From Gammaproteobacteria bacterium (lineage in GTDB: Bacteria > Pseudomonadota > Gammaproteobacteria > Steroidobacterales > Woeseiaceae), in the NCBI GenBank assembly GCA_022600955.1, contig JAHZJK010000022.1, forward strand, positions 1 to 43,140: DNA of 43,140 nt, in the 5' to 3' direction. The notes under the pieces were generated by a model that was given only the letters and a program-made list of their open reading frames with translations, was not told where the DNA came from and did no database searches. The first letter of the stretch is position 1. Each line of letters begins with the position of its first letter. Both the position numbers and the translations under genes were made by a program. Below are positions 1-8,622 of this stretch, piece by piece.

Positions 1-288
1 CGCTTCGAAGCCAGCGGCATACCGTTGGGCCTTTCAGAAAGCATCGCCGTAAAAACACCATCTCTGTGTTTTCGTTGCGATGACCGTCACGGATTGATGG
101 GACTGCTCGAGCAAAACAATTTGCCGTTCGAAAAGTTTCCGGGTTACGAAGGCGCATTCGTCGCCATCACCGCCCCGGAAGGCACTACACTCTTTGCATT
201 CGAGGAAGACTTCCTCGGCGAAAAATATGAAGTCGATGAGTCGGGCGACCCCAGCGAGTACACCGATCTCGACGGCTCAACATCGTAG
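1..288 (+). CDS. C-terminal part of an unidentified protein (5' end outside window)
   Basis: The reading frame is open from the first base of the window to a TAG at 286-288, giving 95 residues. The true start therefore probably lies upstream; the TTG at 25 is only the first possible start inside the window. The visible part is acidic at its end and has no signal peptide, membrane segment or motif that I recognise. It contains a Cys-x-x-Cys-like spacing (CFRC) and a block of aromatic and acidic residues (FAFEEDF). The following gene is co-oriented and starts 75 bases downstream. I cannot assign a function. Confidence 0.6.
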   Translation, partial: RFEASGIPLGLSESIAVKTPSLCFRCDDRHGLMGLLEQNNLPFEKFPGYEGAFVAITAPEGTTLFAFEEDFLGEKYEVDESGDPSEYTDLDGSTS

Positions 289-363
289 GGGCGCTGGTCT
301 CGACTGCTGCGCACTCAGCGTGCAGAGATGCAACTCTGTCCATCGTTGTTCAATCGGATTGAA

Positions 364-1305
364 ATGAATACTATTAGACGACTCCTCCGCTGCCACTTTT
401 TTTGTGCTGCAGCGCTGATTTATTCCGCGCCGGTAGCGGCCGACGACTCGGTATGGATCCACGTCCTTGGTGTTGCACAGGATGCCGGATATCCGCAGGC
501 AGGCTGCTACGAAGCACACTGCATGCCAGGCTGGCAGGACCGCAACAAACGAATTACCGCGAGCGCAATCGCCGTCGTCGACAATGCTGGCAAATCAAAG
601 CTGTTGTTTGACGCGACGCCACAGATATCCGAACAGCTTTATCGCCTGCACACAGTCGCGCCCGACAGCGAGTACACGCTCGACGGTGTTTTTCTTACGC
701 ACGCACATATTGGCCACTACGCCGGGCTCATGTTCTTCGGTCACGAAGTGATGGGGACGCAGGGCCTGCGGGTCTTCGCGATGCCGCGGATGCGGGATTT
801 CTTGTCGAGCAACGGCCCCTGGGATCAGCTGGTACGCTATGGAAACATTGTGCTACAAGCACTTGAGGACGGCGCCGACATCGAGTTTGAGCACGTAGTC
901 GTTACGCCTTTTCGTGTGCCGCACCGTGACGAATACTCAGAAACCGTTGGCTATCGCATACAAGGTCCAGACAAGACAGCCGTTTTTATTCCCGATATTG
1001 ATAAATGGCAAGACTGGGAGACTGACATTCGCGACGTCGTTCGCGGCGTCGATTACGCGCTGCTCGATGCGACGTTCTACGCTGACGGCGAATTGCCCGG
1101 GCGGGATATGAGCAAGGTGCGGCATCCGTTTGTTGCGGAGAGCATGCTGCTGTTCGATTCGCTCACAGCCGAAGAGAAGTCACGCGTCATCTTTATCCAT
1201 ATGAACCACACCAATCCTGCATTAGTTGAGAATAGCGACGCCAGACAGGCCATCGAAGCAAATGGCTTCAAGGTGGCGTTCGAGGGTATGCAGCTCGAGC
1301 TATGA
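364..1305 (+). CDS. Secreted PqqB-like metallo-beta-lactamase-fold protein
   Basis: This 313-residue protein belongs to the MBL-fold superfamily, closest in pattern to PqqB-like periplasmic members. I chose the ATG at 364 rather than 328 because it places a basic N-terminus, hydrophobic core and AxA-type cleavage site (ending SAPVAA) at residues 1-23, a clear Sec signal. The MBL signature is THAHIGHYAG near residues 112-121. The usual HxHxDH motif here reads HAHIGH, so the Asp is replaced by Gly. Other conserved-looking pieces are FIPDID, LLDATFY and HMNHTNP. No pqq genes adjoin it, so a role in PQQ synthesis is not supported. A periplasmic hydrolase or oxidoreductase of unknown substrate is the safest reading. 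Confidence 0.75.
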   Translation: MNTIRRLLRCHFFCAAALIYSAPVAADDSVWIHVLGVAQDAGYPQAGCYEAHCMPGWQDRNKRITASAIAVVDNAGKSKLLFDATPQISEQLYRLHTVAPDSEYTLDGVFLTHAHIGHYAGLMFFGHEVMGTQGLRVFAMPRMRDFLSSNGPWDQLVRYGNIVLQALEDGADIEFEHVVVTPFRVPHRDEYSETVGYRIQGPDKTAVFIPDIDKWQDWETDIRDVVRGVDYALLDATFYADGELPGRDMSKVRHPFVAESMLLFDSLTAEEKSRVIFIHMNHTNPALVENSDARQAIEANGFKVAFEGMQLEL

Positions 1306-1316
1306 GTGCCTGGTGT

Positions 1317-2099
1317 CTAGTAGTCGCGCTTAATGCCGATCCGACTCATTACCCAGCGGCTGAGTCGTGTGCGCAGCACCGGAATCAGGAAGCGATAGAT
1401 TCGCCCGGAAATGTAAACGTCTTTTCCTTTCGTCGCCGCATCGATCCCTTCCCGGACGACTACAGCTGCGTCGTACCAGATAAACGCCGGCGTCGAGCGC
1501 TTCATCTTTGTCAGCGCTTCCGAGTTATGGAACTCGGTATGCGTGAAGCCAGGACATAGCGCCAGAACGCCGACGCCAGTGTGCATCAGGCTCACGTTCA
1601 GTGCTTTCGACATAGCAACGAGGTAGGCCTTGGTTGGCCCGTAGCTGTAGTCGCCCGGTACGGTTATGAGACCAGCAACTGACGCCACATTAATGACACT
1701 GCCTGCGCCGCGCTCGACCATTGGCGGGATGAAGTGATGGCACATTGCGGCGACCGAGGTCATCATCAACTCAATGTAGCGCTGGCTTGCAGACCAATCC
1801 CGCTTCTGCAGCAGATCCGGGCCATTGGCACCCGCATTGTTGACGAGGTAGCCAACCTCGAGACCCAGCGCCGTTACCTTCTCAAACAGTCTGGACGGAG
1901 CCCCTGGCAACGAAAGATCGGACTGCAGAATTTCAATCGCGACTCCATATTCATCGTGCAACTTGTCTGCGAGCTCCTGCATTGGTTCCGTGCGCCGCGC
2001 TACAAGAATCAGGTCGTGGCCGTTACTCGCAAACTGCCGCGCAAACTCTGCGCCCAGTCCTGCCGACGCGCCCGTAACAAGTACTCGTGTTTCGCTCAA
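1317..2099 (-). CDS. Short-chain dehydrogenase/reductase (SDR)
   Basis: This is a 260-residue classical SDR with an NAD(P)-binding Rossmann fold. The glycine motif TGASAGLG is at residues 9-16, NNAG at 87-90, the catalytic Ser at 140, and the YxxxK pair at Tyr153/Lys157. The Arg residues after the second beta strand (VARR) suggest a preference for NADP(H). It resembles the cytosolic YdfG/DltE-like group, and its substrate cannot be read from sequence. Its ATG overlaps the stop of the fructosamine-kinase-like gene (ATGA), and it is the last gene of a four-gene minus-strand unit. It converges with the MBL-fold gene, with only 11 bases between the two stops. Confidence 0.85.
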   Translation of the reverse strand: MSETRVLVTGASAGLGAEFARQFASNGHDLILVARRTEPMQELADKLHDEYGVAIEILQSDLSLPGAPSRLFEKVTALGLEVGYLVNNAGANGPDLLQKRDWSASQRYIELMMTSVAAMCHHFIPPMVERGAGSVINVASVAGLITVPGDYSYGPTKAYLVAMSKALNVSLMHTGVGVLALCPGFTHTEFHNSEALTKMKRSTPAFIWYDAAVVVREGIDAATKGKDVYISGRIYRFLIPVLRTRLSRWVMSRIGIKRDY

Positions 2100-2911
2100 T
2101 ATCCCAACCGCTTGGCGGCCTCCAGCAATAGCTTGTCGATCAACGCCTGCGCCCGGCCAAGATAGCCCGGGCCAAACAGGTTTAAATGATTCAGCACATG
2201 ATAGAGCTGATACAGGTCCTGACGTTGCTCCGAGCCCGACGGCAACGGCATCATGCGCTCGTACGCCTCATAAAACGCTCTGCCAAAACCACCGAACAAA
2301 CGCGTCATTGCAATATCCGTTTCGCGGTCGCCATAGTACACGGCAGGGTCGAAAATTACCGGAGCGTTGCCACTGCTCGCCCAGTTGCCAGACCATAGAT
2401 CGCCGTGCAGTAGCGATGCTGCTGGTTGCTGTTCTGAAAAGAACACCGGCAGGCATTCGAGCAATTTGCTGCCGTCTTCCTGAATTTTATCGTGATACCC
2501 ATTCGACGCCGCAAGTTGCAGTTGCACCTGCAGGCGCTGTTCTCGAAAGAAAACCGTCCAATCCTCACATTCCGTGTTGCGCTGAGGCGTCATGCCAATC
2601 GTGTTGTTGCGATGCCAGCCGTACGTCGCTTGCGTTACCGAATGCATCGCTGCCAGCTGTTCGCCCATTTTGCGCTCTACATCTTTACCCGGATTGCTCA
2701 GGGACAAGCGCTCCAGGGCAATGTATGCACCGCTATCCGTTATGCCTGTCGCGATCACTTCGGGAACCCGGATGGTCCCGGTCGCAGCAATCTCTGCAAG
2801 ACCTTCTGCCTCAGCCGCAAACATTTCAGCATGTGAACGAGAACCTGTTTTCAGGAATGCACCCGCTACAGGGATGTTTTGTGCGGCCAGCTCGGCTTCG
2901 ATATCAGACAC
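2096..2911 (-). CDS. Fructosamine/ketosamine-3-kinase family protein, short N-lobe
   Basis: FN3K-family kinases (E. coli YniA type) phosphorylate sugar adducts on amines so that they fall off. The family is recognised from HGDLWSGN at residues 169-176, the metal-binding IFDPA at 186-190, YYGDRETD at 192-199 and the conserved TIRVPE segment. The GTG at 2911 is the first plausible start after the upstream exonuclease stop at 2937 and gives 271 residues. The ATP-site lysine (FLK, Lys21) then lies very near the N-terminus, and the glycine-rich segment that normally precedes it (about 25-30 residues) is absent. A longer open frame reaches 3025, but it lies inside the exonuclease gene and does not resemble the family. 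The catalytic loop is intact, so the protein may still be active, or it may be an altered kinase. Confidence 0.78.
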   Translation of the reverse strand: MSDIEAELAAQNIPVAGAFLKTGSRSHAEMFAAEAEGLAEIAATGTIRVPEVIATGITDSGAYIALERLSLSNPGKDVERKMGEQLAAMHSVTQATYGWHRNNTIGMTPQRNTECEDWTVFFREQRLQVQLQLAASNGYHDKIQEDGSKLLECLPVFFSEQQPAASLLHGDLWSGNWASSGNAPVIFDPAVYYGDRETDIAMTRLFGGFGRAFYEAYERMMPLPSGSEQRQDLYQLYHVLNHLNLFGPGYLGRAQALIDKLLLEAAKRLGY

Positions 2912-2936
2912 GAGTAGGGCGCCAAATCGCTGTCGA

Positions 2937-3827
2937 CTAGTGTCTGTAGATATCCGACACGCGCTCCGCCTGGCGACGCAATGCCATGCCGATGCCCGCC
3001 TCATCGAATAGTGCATTGATCTCACCGAGACGAGGTGCCGATGGCTGCAACAATTCTTCCGCGTTTTCCATCGGTGCGTCGCAGGCGATGCCGGTCAGCC
3101 TGCGTGCGAGGAATGCAGCATCGCGATGTGTATCAAGCTTCGCGCCTAGTGTCTTTGCTCCCCTGACATTCACCTCATGAACTCTATCGAGGTTCGCGTA
3201 AATGTCGTCGAGGCTGCTGAAATGCTGCAGCAATTTCTCAGCGGTTTTTTTGCCAACACCGGGTACGCCCTTAATGTTATCCACGGCATCGCCAGCGAGA
3301 GCCAGGAAATCTGCGATCTGCTCGGGCCACACGCCAAACGAATCCGGAATCTGTTCATAGCGCAGCTTGCCTTTGCCCGCGAAATCCCAAAATACATCCT
3401 CTTTGGAGAGCAATTGAGTCAGGTCTTTGTCGCGGGTAACGATTGTCGAAGGGCGGCCTTTGCGGCGACCGTGCTCAACCAACGTGCCGATCAGGTCGTC
3501 GGCCTCGTAAGCGGGACTGGAATGTTCGAGCAAGCCCAGCGCACGCACAAACCGCCGACATTGTCCGAACTGTCGTTTTAGTTCTGGTGGTGCGGGGTCA
3601 CGATTGGCTTTGTATTCCGGGTATATCTCTGTACGAAAAGACTCCGTCATACTCTCGTCGAACAAGACGGCGACATACTCTGGCGTGACCTTTTCCATAA
3701 AATCGCCAATGAAGCGCGCGAAACCGTAGAACGCATTTACCGGATTTCCGGCGTCATCAACCATGTCATCTGGCATCGAATAGTACGCCCGAAACACGTA
3801 GACACTCGCATCAATGAGGTATTGCAT
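2937..3827 (-). CDS. 5'-3' exonuclease / flap endonuclease (Pol I N-domain-like)
   Basis: This is a stand-alone 296-residue member of the 5' nuclease family (Pol I exonuclease domain, T5 exonuclease, ExoIX). Metal-binding acidic residues are visible at Asp6, Asp57, the YEADD cluster (107-111) and Asp133/Asp135. The helix-hairpin-helix DNA-binding motif GVPGVGKKTAEKLL is at 187-200, preceded by GDAVDNIK. No polymerase domain follows, because the gene ends at 2937. It presumably processes RNA primers or flaps, or acts in repair. Its ATG overlaps the HNH gene stop by one base, implying coupled translation, and the FN3K-like gene starts 25 bases after its end. Confidence 0.85.
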   Translation of the reverse strand: MQYLIDASVYVFRAYYSMPDDMVDDAGNPVNAFYGFARFIGDFMEKVTPEYVAVLFDESMTESFRTEIYPEYKANRDPAPPELKRQFGQCRRFVRALGLLEHSSPAYEADDLIGTLVEHGRRKGRPSTIVTRDKDLTQLLSKEDVFWDFAGKGKLRYEQIPDSFGVWPEQIADFLALAGDAVDNIKGVPGVGKKTAEKLLQHFSSLDDIYANLDRVHEVNVRGAKTLGAKLDTHRDAAFLARRLTGIACDAPMENAEELLQPSAPRLGEINALFDEAGIGMALRRQAERVSDIYRH

Positions 3828-4480
3828 CAGTCGTGGAAGTGCACTTCGACGATCTCTTCTCCGTTAGAGAGGTGATCACTTAGCCGCGCATGCAGCGGGC
3901 TGGAGCGTGGAATATGTGCCAGCAAGTACTGCATCTGATCGGCGAGAACGCGACGACCTTTGAGATATATGTATTCGGCATAATTCGGCGTGAATGGCAC
4001 CGCGATCAACTCCATCGCAGCCTGCTCGGGTGTGCGGCCGCCCTTGTAGTTATTGCAACGTCGGCAGGCCGTCGCGACGTTGGTCCAGGTATCTGCACCG
4101 CCATGCGACACCGGCGTAATGTGATCACGGGTCAGATCACGCGTCATGTAGCGCATGCCACAATAGAGACACAGGTTCGCATCTCGCTTGAACAAAGTGC
4201 GGTTATTCAAAGGTGGAATATATTTGTCGCGATTTCGCGAAAGGCTCTGGCTTGTTCCGTGAGTGGCAATGATGGAGTTCACATCGACACGGCTGCGGTG
4301 ACCGTCAAGCGCACTGTGGCCGCCAAAGACTGTGTACAACAACGTGCCACAATCGTAGGCAACCTGCTCAGAGTGATAAAGACGTACCGCCTCGCGGTAA
4401 TCGATCCACTCCAGCGGCATTCCCGCCACGTCCGTTCTCAGGACTTGTTGGGTAATGTCCGATGCGAGTCCTGCAAGCAT
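3827..4480 (-). CDS. HNH endonuclease family protein
   Basis: The 217-residue protein carries a C-terminal HNH nuclease domain with a structural zinc site. CLYC is at 104-107, the catalytic RDHITP at 118-123, and the second pair and metal ligand in CRRCNNYKGG at 139-148. The HNH domain resembles McrA/5-methylcytosine-type domains. The N-terminal ~90 residues (aromatic, WIDYREAVRLY) match nothing I recognise precisely, though similar HNH proteins are common as chromosomal singletons. I chose the ATG at 4480 because a strong purine block (GGGGGGA) lies just upstream; the ATG at 4501 would place that block inside the gene. It heads the exonuclease/kinase/SDR unit and starts 82 bases after pntB. 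Confidence 0.8.
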   Translation of the reverse strand: MLAGLASDITQQVLRTDVAGMPLEWIDYREAVRLYHSEQVAYDCGTLLYTVFGGHSALDGHRSRVDVNSIIATHGTSQSLSRNRDKYIPPLNNRTLFKRDANLCLYCGMRYMTRDLTRDHITPVSHGGADTWTNVATACRRCNNYKGGRTPEQAAMELIAVPFTPNYAEYIYLKGRRVLADQMQYLLAHIPRSSPLHARLSDHLSNGEEIVEVHFHD

Positions 4481-4562
4481 ATATCCCCCCTGGGGAAGCA
4501 TACCTTAAAGTGCAAAGCTTACGCGCCGATTATTACAGGAACTCGCTGTCGTTTGAAAGGAA

Positions 4563-5969
4563 CTACAGCGCCTTTAAGACTTCGTCCAGCGTCTCCTTGG
4601 CGTCGCCAAATAACATGCGTGTATTCTCTTCGAAGAACAACGGATTCTGCACGCCCGCGTAGCCTGTCGCCATACTGCGCTTCAGTACAATCGAGGTCGT
4701 ACCTTTCCAGCACTCAAGTACAGGCATGCCGGCGATCGGGCTGTCCGGATCTGTTAACGCCGACGGATTGACAATATCGTTGGCACCGATTACGACTGAC
4801 ACATCAACGTCAGGGAAATCATCGTTGATCTCATCCATTTCGAAAACGATGTCGTAGGGCACTTTTGCCTCAGCCAGCAGAACATTCATATGTCCTGGCA
4901 TGCGCCCCGCGACCGGGTGAATACCGAAACGCACATTCACCTTTTTTGCCCGCAACGCCTTCGTAATTTCATACACGGTGTGCTGAGCCTGGGCGACCGC
5001 CATTCCGTATCCTGGAATGATCATCACTTCTTTTGCGCCCGCCAGGAGCGCTGCTGTTTCCTGAGAGTCTATGGGGACCACTTCGCCCTGTTCCTCACCA
5101 CCACCTGCCGCCGCCGAGCTGCCGCCGCCGGTGCCAAAACCGCCGGCTATGACAGACAGGAACTTACGATTCATCGCACGGCACATGATGTAACTCAGGA
5201 TCGCGCCACTTGAACCGACGAGCGCGCCCGTAACGATCAACAGGTCGTTGCCGAGCATAAAGCCGGTAGCAGATGCTGCCCAGCCAGAATAACTATTGAG
5301 CATCGACACCACGACAGGCATATCCGCACCACCGATCGCCATGACCATATGGATGCCGAATATCAGCGCGATCGCGGTCATGATGAGTAGTGGCTCCATC
5401 CCGTTTCCGGCCGCGGATTGCAGCACGAACTCGCGACCAAACCAGATTGCGCCGATCAATAGCGCCAGGTTGAACCAGTGCCGCCCGGGCAATGTGAGCG
5501 GCTTGCCGCCAATGCGACCGGAAAGCTTGCCGAATGCGATAACTGAACCAGCGAACGTAACCGCGCCAATCAGGATACCGAGATACGTTTCGATGTCGTG
5601 AATCGTAAGCTCGACTCCACTGAAGCCGCTGCCATGGCCCATGAAGTTGGCGTAACCAACTGCAACCGCCGCCAGTCCTACCAGGCTGTGCAAGATCGCC
5701 ACCAACTCCGGCATTTGCGTCATTTGCACTCTCTTGGCGAGAATGACGCCGACCGTGCCACCCACGAGCAGAGCAATAATCAGTTTGTCGTAGTTGGCCG
5801 AAACGTTTTCGCTAAGCACCGTTGCGAGCAATGCGATCGTCATACCGATGATGCCGTACCAGTTTCCGCGGCGCGCCGTTTCCTGGTTGGACAAACCGCC
5901 AAGGGCAAGGATGAACAATATGGTCGCAATGATGTACGACACGTTGACTACACCTTCGTTAAGCATCAC
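4563..5969 (-). CDS. pntB: NAD(P) transhydrogenase subunit beta
   Basis: PntB is the membrane and NADP(H)-binding subunit of the proton-translocating transhydrogenase, which uses the proton motive force to reduce NADP+ with NADH. The 468 residues match the family length. About nine hydrophobic segments fill residues 1-275, followed by a Gly/Ala-rich linker (270-292) and the soluble domain III with [11 protein letters not shown] and the downstream [20 protein letters not shown] signature. Two adjacent ATG codons (5969, 5966) follow a GGAAGTGAGG-like ribosome-binding sequence. It lies 4 bases after pntA. A two-gene alpha/beta layout is seen, as in E. coli. Confidence 0.96.
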   Translation of the reverse strand: MMLNEGVVNVSYIIATILFILALGGLSNQETARRGNWYGIIGMTIALLATVLSENVSANYDKLIIALLVGGTVGVILAKRVQMTQMPELVAILHSLVGLAAVAVGYANFMGHGSGFSGVELTIHDIETYLGILIGAVTFAGSVIAFGKLSGRIGGKPLTLPGRHWFNLALLIGAIWFGREFVLQSAAGNGMEPLLIMTAIALIFGIHMVMAIGGADMPVVVSMLNSYSGWAASATGFMLGNDLLIVTGALVGSSGAILSYIMCRAMNRKFLSVIAGGFGTGGGSSAAAGGGEEQGEVVPIDSQETAALLAGAKEVMIIPGYGMAVAQAQHTVYEITKALRAKKVNVRFGIHPVAGRMPGHMNVLLAEAKVPYDIVFEMDEINDDFPDVDVSVVIGANDIVNPSALTDPDSPIAGMPVLECWKGTTSIVLKRSMATGYAGVQNPLFFEENTRMLFGDAKETLDEVLKAL

Positions 5970-5973
5970 GACC

Positions 5974-7512
5974 TCACTTCCGGAACATTTCGAGCATGCG
6001 GCGCGTGACGGCGAAGCCGCCCGCGATATTAACTGCAGTTATGCCAACCGTCGCTACTGCGATCCACATGAGGAGTTGATCGGCTGCGCTCACTTGCAGT
6101 AGCGCACCGATAATAATGATGCTGGATATCGCGTTCGTTACACTCATCAGCGGTGTATGTAACGCCGGAGATACATTCCAGATCACCATGTAGCCGACGA
6201 AACAGGCCAACACGAAAACGGTGAAGTGATCCATGAATGAGTCCGGGGCGACTGAGCCCATGCCAAGAAGAGCCAGGCCACCCAATACCATGCCAACGAT
6301 CGGCCCCAGGACAGATGGCTTTTCTTCAACCACCACCGGGGTCGGCGCCGGTGCGGCCTTCGGCGGCGCCGCTGAGAGTTTCGGAGCGGGTGGTGGATAG
6401 GTCGTCTCACCACCTTTGCAAACCGTTGCTCCGCGGACGACTTCGTCTTCGAAATCATTGACGACCTTGCCATCCTTTTCCGGGGTCATGTCGGTCAGCA
6501 GATGCCGCAAATTTGTCGCGTACAGCTGGCTCGATTGGGCCGCCATTCGACTGGGCAAATCGGTATAACCAATTATCGAAACACCGTTGTCTGTCTTGAC
6601 GACTTTCTCGGCCTGCGTCAACTCGCAGTTGCCACCCTGCTCGGCTGCAAGGTCAACGACGACGCTACCGTCCTTCATCGAATGCACCATGTCGGCCATG
6701 ATCAACTTCGGCGCCGGTCTTCCCGGAATCAACGCCGTCGTAATGATAATGTCGACTTCTTTGGCTTGCTCACGAAACAATGCCATCTCGGCGTCGATGA
6801 ACTCCTTGCTCATTGTCTTGGCGTAACCGCCTTCACCTGAGCCATCTTCATCTTCTTCGAAGTCGAGCATCAGGAACTCTGCGTCCATGCTCTCGACCTG
6901 CTCTTTGACCTCGGGACGTGTATCAAATGCCCGCACGATCGCGCCCATGCTCTTGGCTGCACCGATCGCGGCCAGGCCGGCCACGCCGGCGCCGATGACC
7001 ATGACCTTGGCCGGCGGCACTTTGCCAGCGGCCGTGATCTGACCAGTAAAGAAGCGGGGAAACAGCTGCGCCGCCTCGACGACCGCGCGATATCCCGCAA
7101 TATTCGCCATTGAACTCAAGGCGTCCATCTTCTGCGCGCGCGAAATACGCGGCACGCTGTCCATCGCGATTGCGGTCACGCCGCTTTGCGTAAGTTCAGA
7201 CAGCAGCTCGGGGTTTTGTGCTGGCCAGAGAAAACTGATCAGCGTCTGTTCAGCGCGGAGTTTTTGGGTCTCTCCCTCTTCGGGGCCACGAACCTTGAGG
7301 ACGATGTCAGAGTCCGACCAAATCTTGTCGGCCGAGGTTGTCAGTTCACAACCCGCCTCCTTATAGGCGTCATCTGAATAGTTGGCGGCAGCACCGGCCT
7401 GCGATTCTACTGCGACCTCGTAGCCAAGCTTGATCAGTTGCGCCGCGACATCGGGCGTCGTTGCGACCCGCTGTTCGCCCGCGTGTATTTCTTTCGGAAC
7501 TCCGATTCTCAT
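5974..7512 (-). CDS. pntA: NAD(P) transhydrogenase subunit alpha
   Basis: PntA carries the NAD(H)-binding domain I plus four membrane helices. The 512 residues begin MRIGVPKEI, typical of the family, with the dinucleotide motif [18 protein letters not shown] from residue 174. The proline/alanine linker at 375-400 leads to four hydrophobic segments between about 408 and 505. It is full length and fused in the E. coli manner rather than split into PntAA/PntAB. A GAGGGG ribosome-binding site sits just upstream of the ATG. The gene forms an operon with pntB. A weak sigma-70-like promoter is proposed upstream. Confidence 0.96.
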   Translation of the reverse strand: MRIGVPKEIHAGEQRVATTPDVAAQLIKLGYEVAVESQAGAAANYSDDAYKEAGCELTTSADKIWSDSDIVLKVRGPEEGETQKLRAEQTLISFLWPAQNPELLSELTQSGVTAIAMDSVPRISRAQKMDALSSMANIAGYRAVVEAAQLFPRFFTGQITAAGKVPPAKVMVIGAGVAGLAAIGAAKSMGAIVRAFDTRPEVKEQVESMDAEFLMLDFEEDEDGSGEGGYAKTMSKEFIDAEMALFREQAKEVDIIITTALIPGRPAPKLIMADMVHSMKDGSVVVDLAAEQGGNCELTQAEKVVKTDNGVSIIGYTDLPSRMAAQSSQLYATNLRHLLTDMTPEKDGKVVNDFEDEVVRGATVCKGGETTYPPPAPKLSAAPPKAAPAPTPVVVEEKPSVLGPIVGMVLGGLALLGMGSVAPDSFMDHFTVFVLACFVGYMVIWNVSPALHTPLMSVTNAISSIIIIGALLQVSAADQLLMWIAVATVGITAVNIAGGFAVTRRMLEMFRK

Positions 7513-7538
7513 GATGACCCCTCGTTTCGGACTGCGGC

Positions 7539-7567
7539 AGTGTAACGAAGGAGTCAGGCCTGTACAA
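7539..7567 (-). promoter_or_regulatory. Possible sigma-70 promoter of pntAB
   Basis: On the minus strand, TTGTAC (7562-7567) is separated by 17 bases from TACACT (7539-7544), about 25 bases before the pntA start. The match to consensus is only partial (3/6 and 4/6), but the spacing and position are suitable. It lies in the 70-base gap after the DUF3106 gene. Confidence 0.3.
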
Positions 7568-7582
7568 AACTAACGGCGGATT

Positions 7583-8056
7583 CTAGCGATCTCTTTTGGT
7601 CGTTGTTCTCTGGCGCTTCTTGACGCGGTCTCTCAAGCGCTGCTTTTGCTCAGGTGACAAGTTTCTATAGCGCTCACGCAGCTGCTGTCTGCGATCGCGG
7701 TTCATCTGCCGAAAACGGCTGTAATTCTCCTTGATGCGCCGCCGATCCTCGGTTGAGAGACTTTGATAGATTTCGTAGCGCTCGCGGACCAGGTCCCGGC
7801 GTTCGGCAGACAGTGACTGCCAGTTTGCGAAGCGCTCTCTCGCACCCGCGCGCTGATCGGAGTCCATTTGCGCCCAACGTTCCGCACCGAGCAACAGGCG
7901 CTCCTGGCGCTGGGCTGGTAATTCGTTCCAGCCGTCCGCAAATTGCGCAAGCACTTCTTTCTGCGTCGCATCGAGGTCTTCGAACGCAATGCCATCACCC
8001 TGGGCGAGCCCGCCCAGCAACATCAGCATTGCCACAATGAGTGAATTAAGTTTCAT
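7583..8056 (-). CDS. DUF3106 protein, exported basic helical repeat protein
   Basis: This is a 157-residue protein with a signal peptide (KLNSLIVAMLMLLGGLAQG). The mature part consists of short helical units with the recurring pattern L-S-x-E/D-x-R-x-x-x-x-E-R-Y, ending in a strongly basic tail (KKRQRTTTKRDR). This is the DUF3106 pattern, reminiscent of the periplasmic LTxxQ (Spy/CpxP) proteins, although homology is not established. I prefer the ATG at 8056 because GGAG sits 7 bases before it; the ATG at 8062 lies almost on top of the GGAG. The gene overlaps the upstream small acidic gene. It is the last gene of the ECF sigma operon. A periplasmic sensor or chaperone role is inference. Confidence 0.75.
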   Translation of the reverse strand: MKLNSLIVAMLMLLGGLAQGDGIAFEDLDATQKEVLAQFADGWNELPAQRQERLLLGAERWAQMDSDQRAGARERFANWQSLSAERRDLVRERYEIYQSLSTEDRRRIKENYSRFRQMNRDRRQQLRERYRNLSPEQKQRLRDRVKKRQRTTTKRDR

Positions 8057-8276
8057 CTTCATTCTCCACCGAATCCTCTTGCTTCTGTTCGGATTCGGTT
8101 TTCTCCAGGTTGGACGCTACGACGTCGTCGTCCTCAAGTAGCACCCATTCTTCATCTGATTCTTCCCACATGCCGAGATACTCAAGAAATGCCATGTCCG
8201 GCGCCTCGGCATCCTCGGCCCAGCAGCTGCCCGCAAGCGCCAGAACACAAAGTACGACACCGCTTTTAGCCGACAT
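8046..8276 (-). CDS. Small exported acidic protein of the ECF operon
   Basis: This is a 76-residue protein with a clear signal peptide (hydrophobic core VVLCVLALAGSC, cleavage probably after CWA near residue 20). The mature ~56 residues are very rich in Asp and Glu and contain a FLEYLGMW motif followed by EESDEEW. The Cys in the signal region is not a good lipobox (AGSC). I know no named family. The gene starts inside the end of the previous gene (11-base overlap) and overlaps the DUF3106 gene. This supports it being a real translated gene despite its size. Its negative charge is the opposite of the basic DUF3106 tail. Confidence 0.72.
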   Translation of the reverse strand: MSAKSGVVLCVLALAGSCWAEDAEAPDMAFLEYLGMWEESDEEWVLLEDDDVVASNLEKTESEQKQEDSVENEDET

Positions 8277-8622
8277 CGGCGCCCGGCTCTAGCTCCTGCG
8301 TATCCAGCCAGCTGTAAAACTCCAGTTCTTCAAGCATGTCTATGCTCTCTTCACTCAGCAGAATCTCGAAATCTGTCGCAGGCGCCTCTATCAGGCCGTC
8401 CGGCGATGGTGACTGAAATACTACGACGGCTATCAGCGCTGCCGCGGCTACTCCTGTGGCTGGCATCCAGCTCTGCCACTGCCTGGACGGTGCCTGTGCC
8501 GCCTCTAGTGCCGCGTGCCGCCGCTGGTTCAGTCGCGATAACGTGGCCGCATCGAGACCATCCACCGACTGATCAAAATGGCGTTTGGCCGCTTTCTCAA
8601 ATTGTTTATCTGACTCATTCAT
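8266..8622 (-). CDS. Membrane-anchored partner of ECF sigma factor (putative anti-sigma factor)
   Basis: This is a 118-residue protein with a cytoplasmic basic/amphipathic N-terminus (about 1-50), one membrane segment (ATGVAAAALIAVVVF, about 56-70) and an acidic exterior tail containing IDMLEELEFYSWLD. The ATG at 8622 overlaps the sigma gene stop (8 bases), the usual coupling of a sigma factor with its regulator. There is no zinc-binding Hx3Cx2C motif. The layout resembles the DUF3619-like proteins found after ECF genes in proteobacteria. The anti-sigma role is inferred from position and topology only. Confidence 0.7.
   Translation of the reverse strand: MNESDKQFEKAAKRHFDQSVDGLDAATLSRLNQRRHAALEAAQAPSRQWQSWMPATGVAAAALIAVVVFQSPSPDGLIEAPATDFEILLSEESIDMLEELEFYSWLDTQELEPGADVG

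Noticed and set aside
1963..2940. Plus-strand open frame of 325 residues
   Set aside because: It is antisense to the SDR and fructosamine-kinase-like genes, is rich in Arg, Pro, Ser and Cys, and has no recognisable motif.
2912..3025. Longer N-terminus for the fructosamine-kinase-like protein
   Set aside because: The extension lies inside the exonuclease gene and shows no family resemblance.
3890..4771. Plus-strand open frame of 293 residues
   Set aside because: It is antisense to the HNH gene and the 3' end of pntB. The HNH motifs on the other strand are clear.
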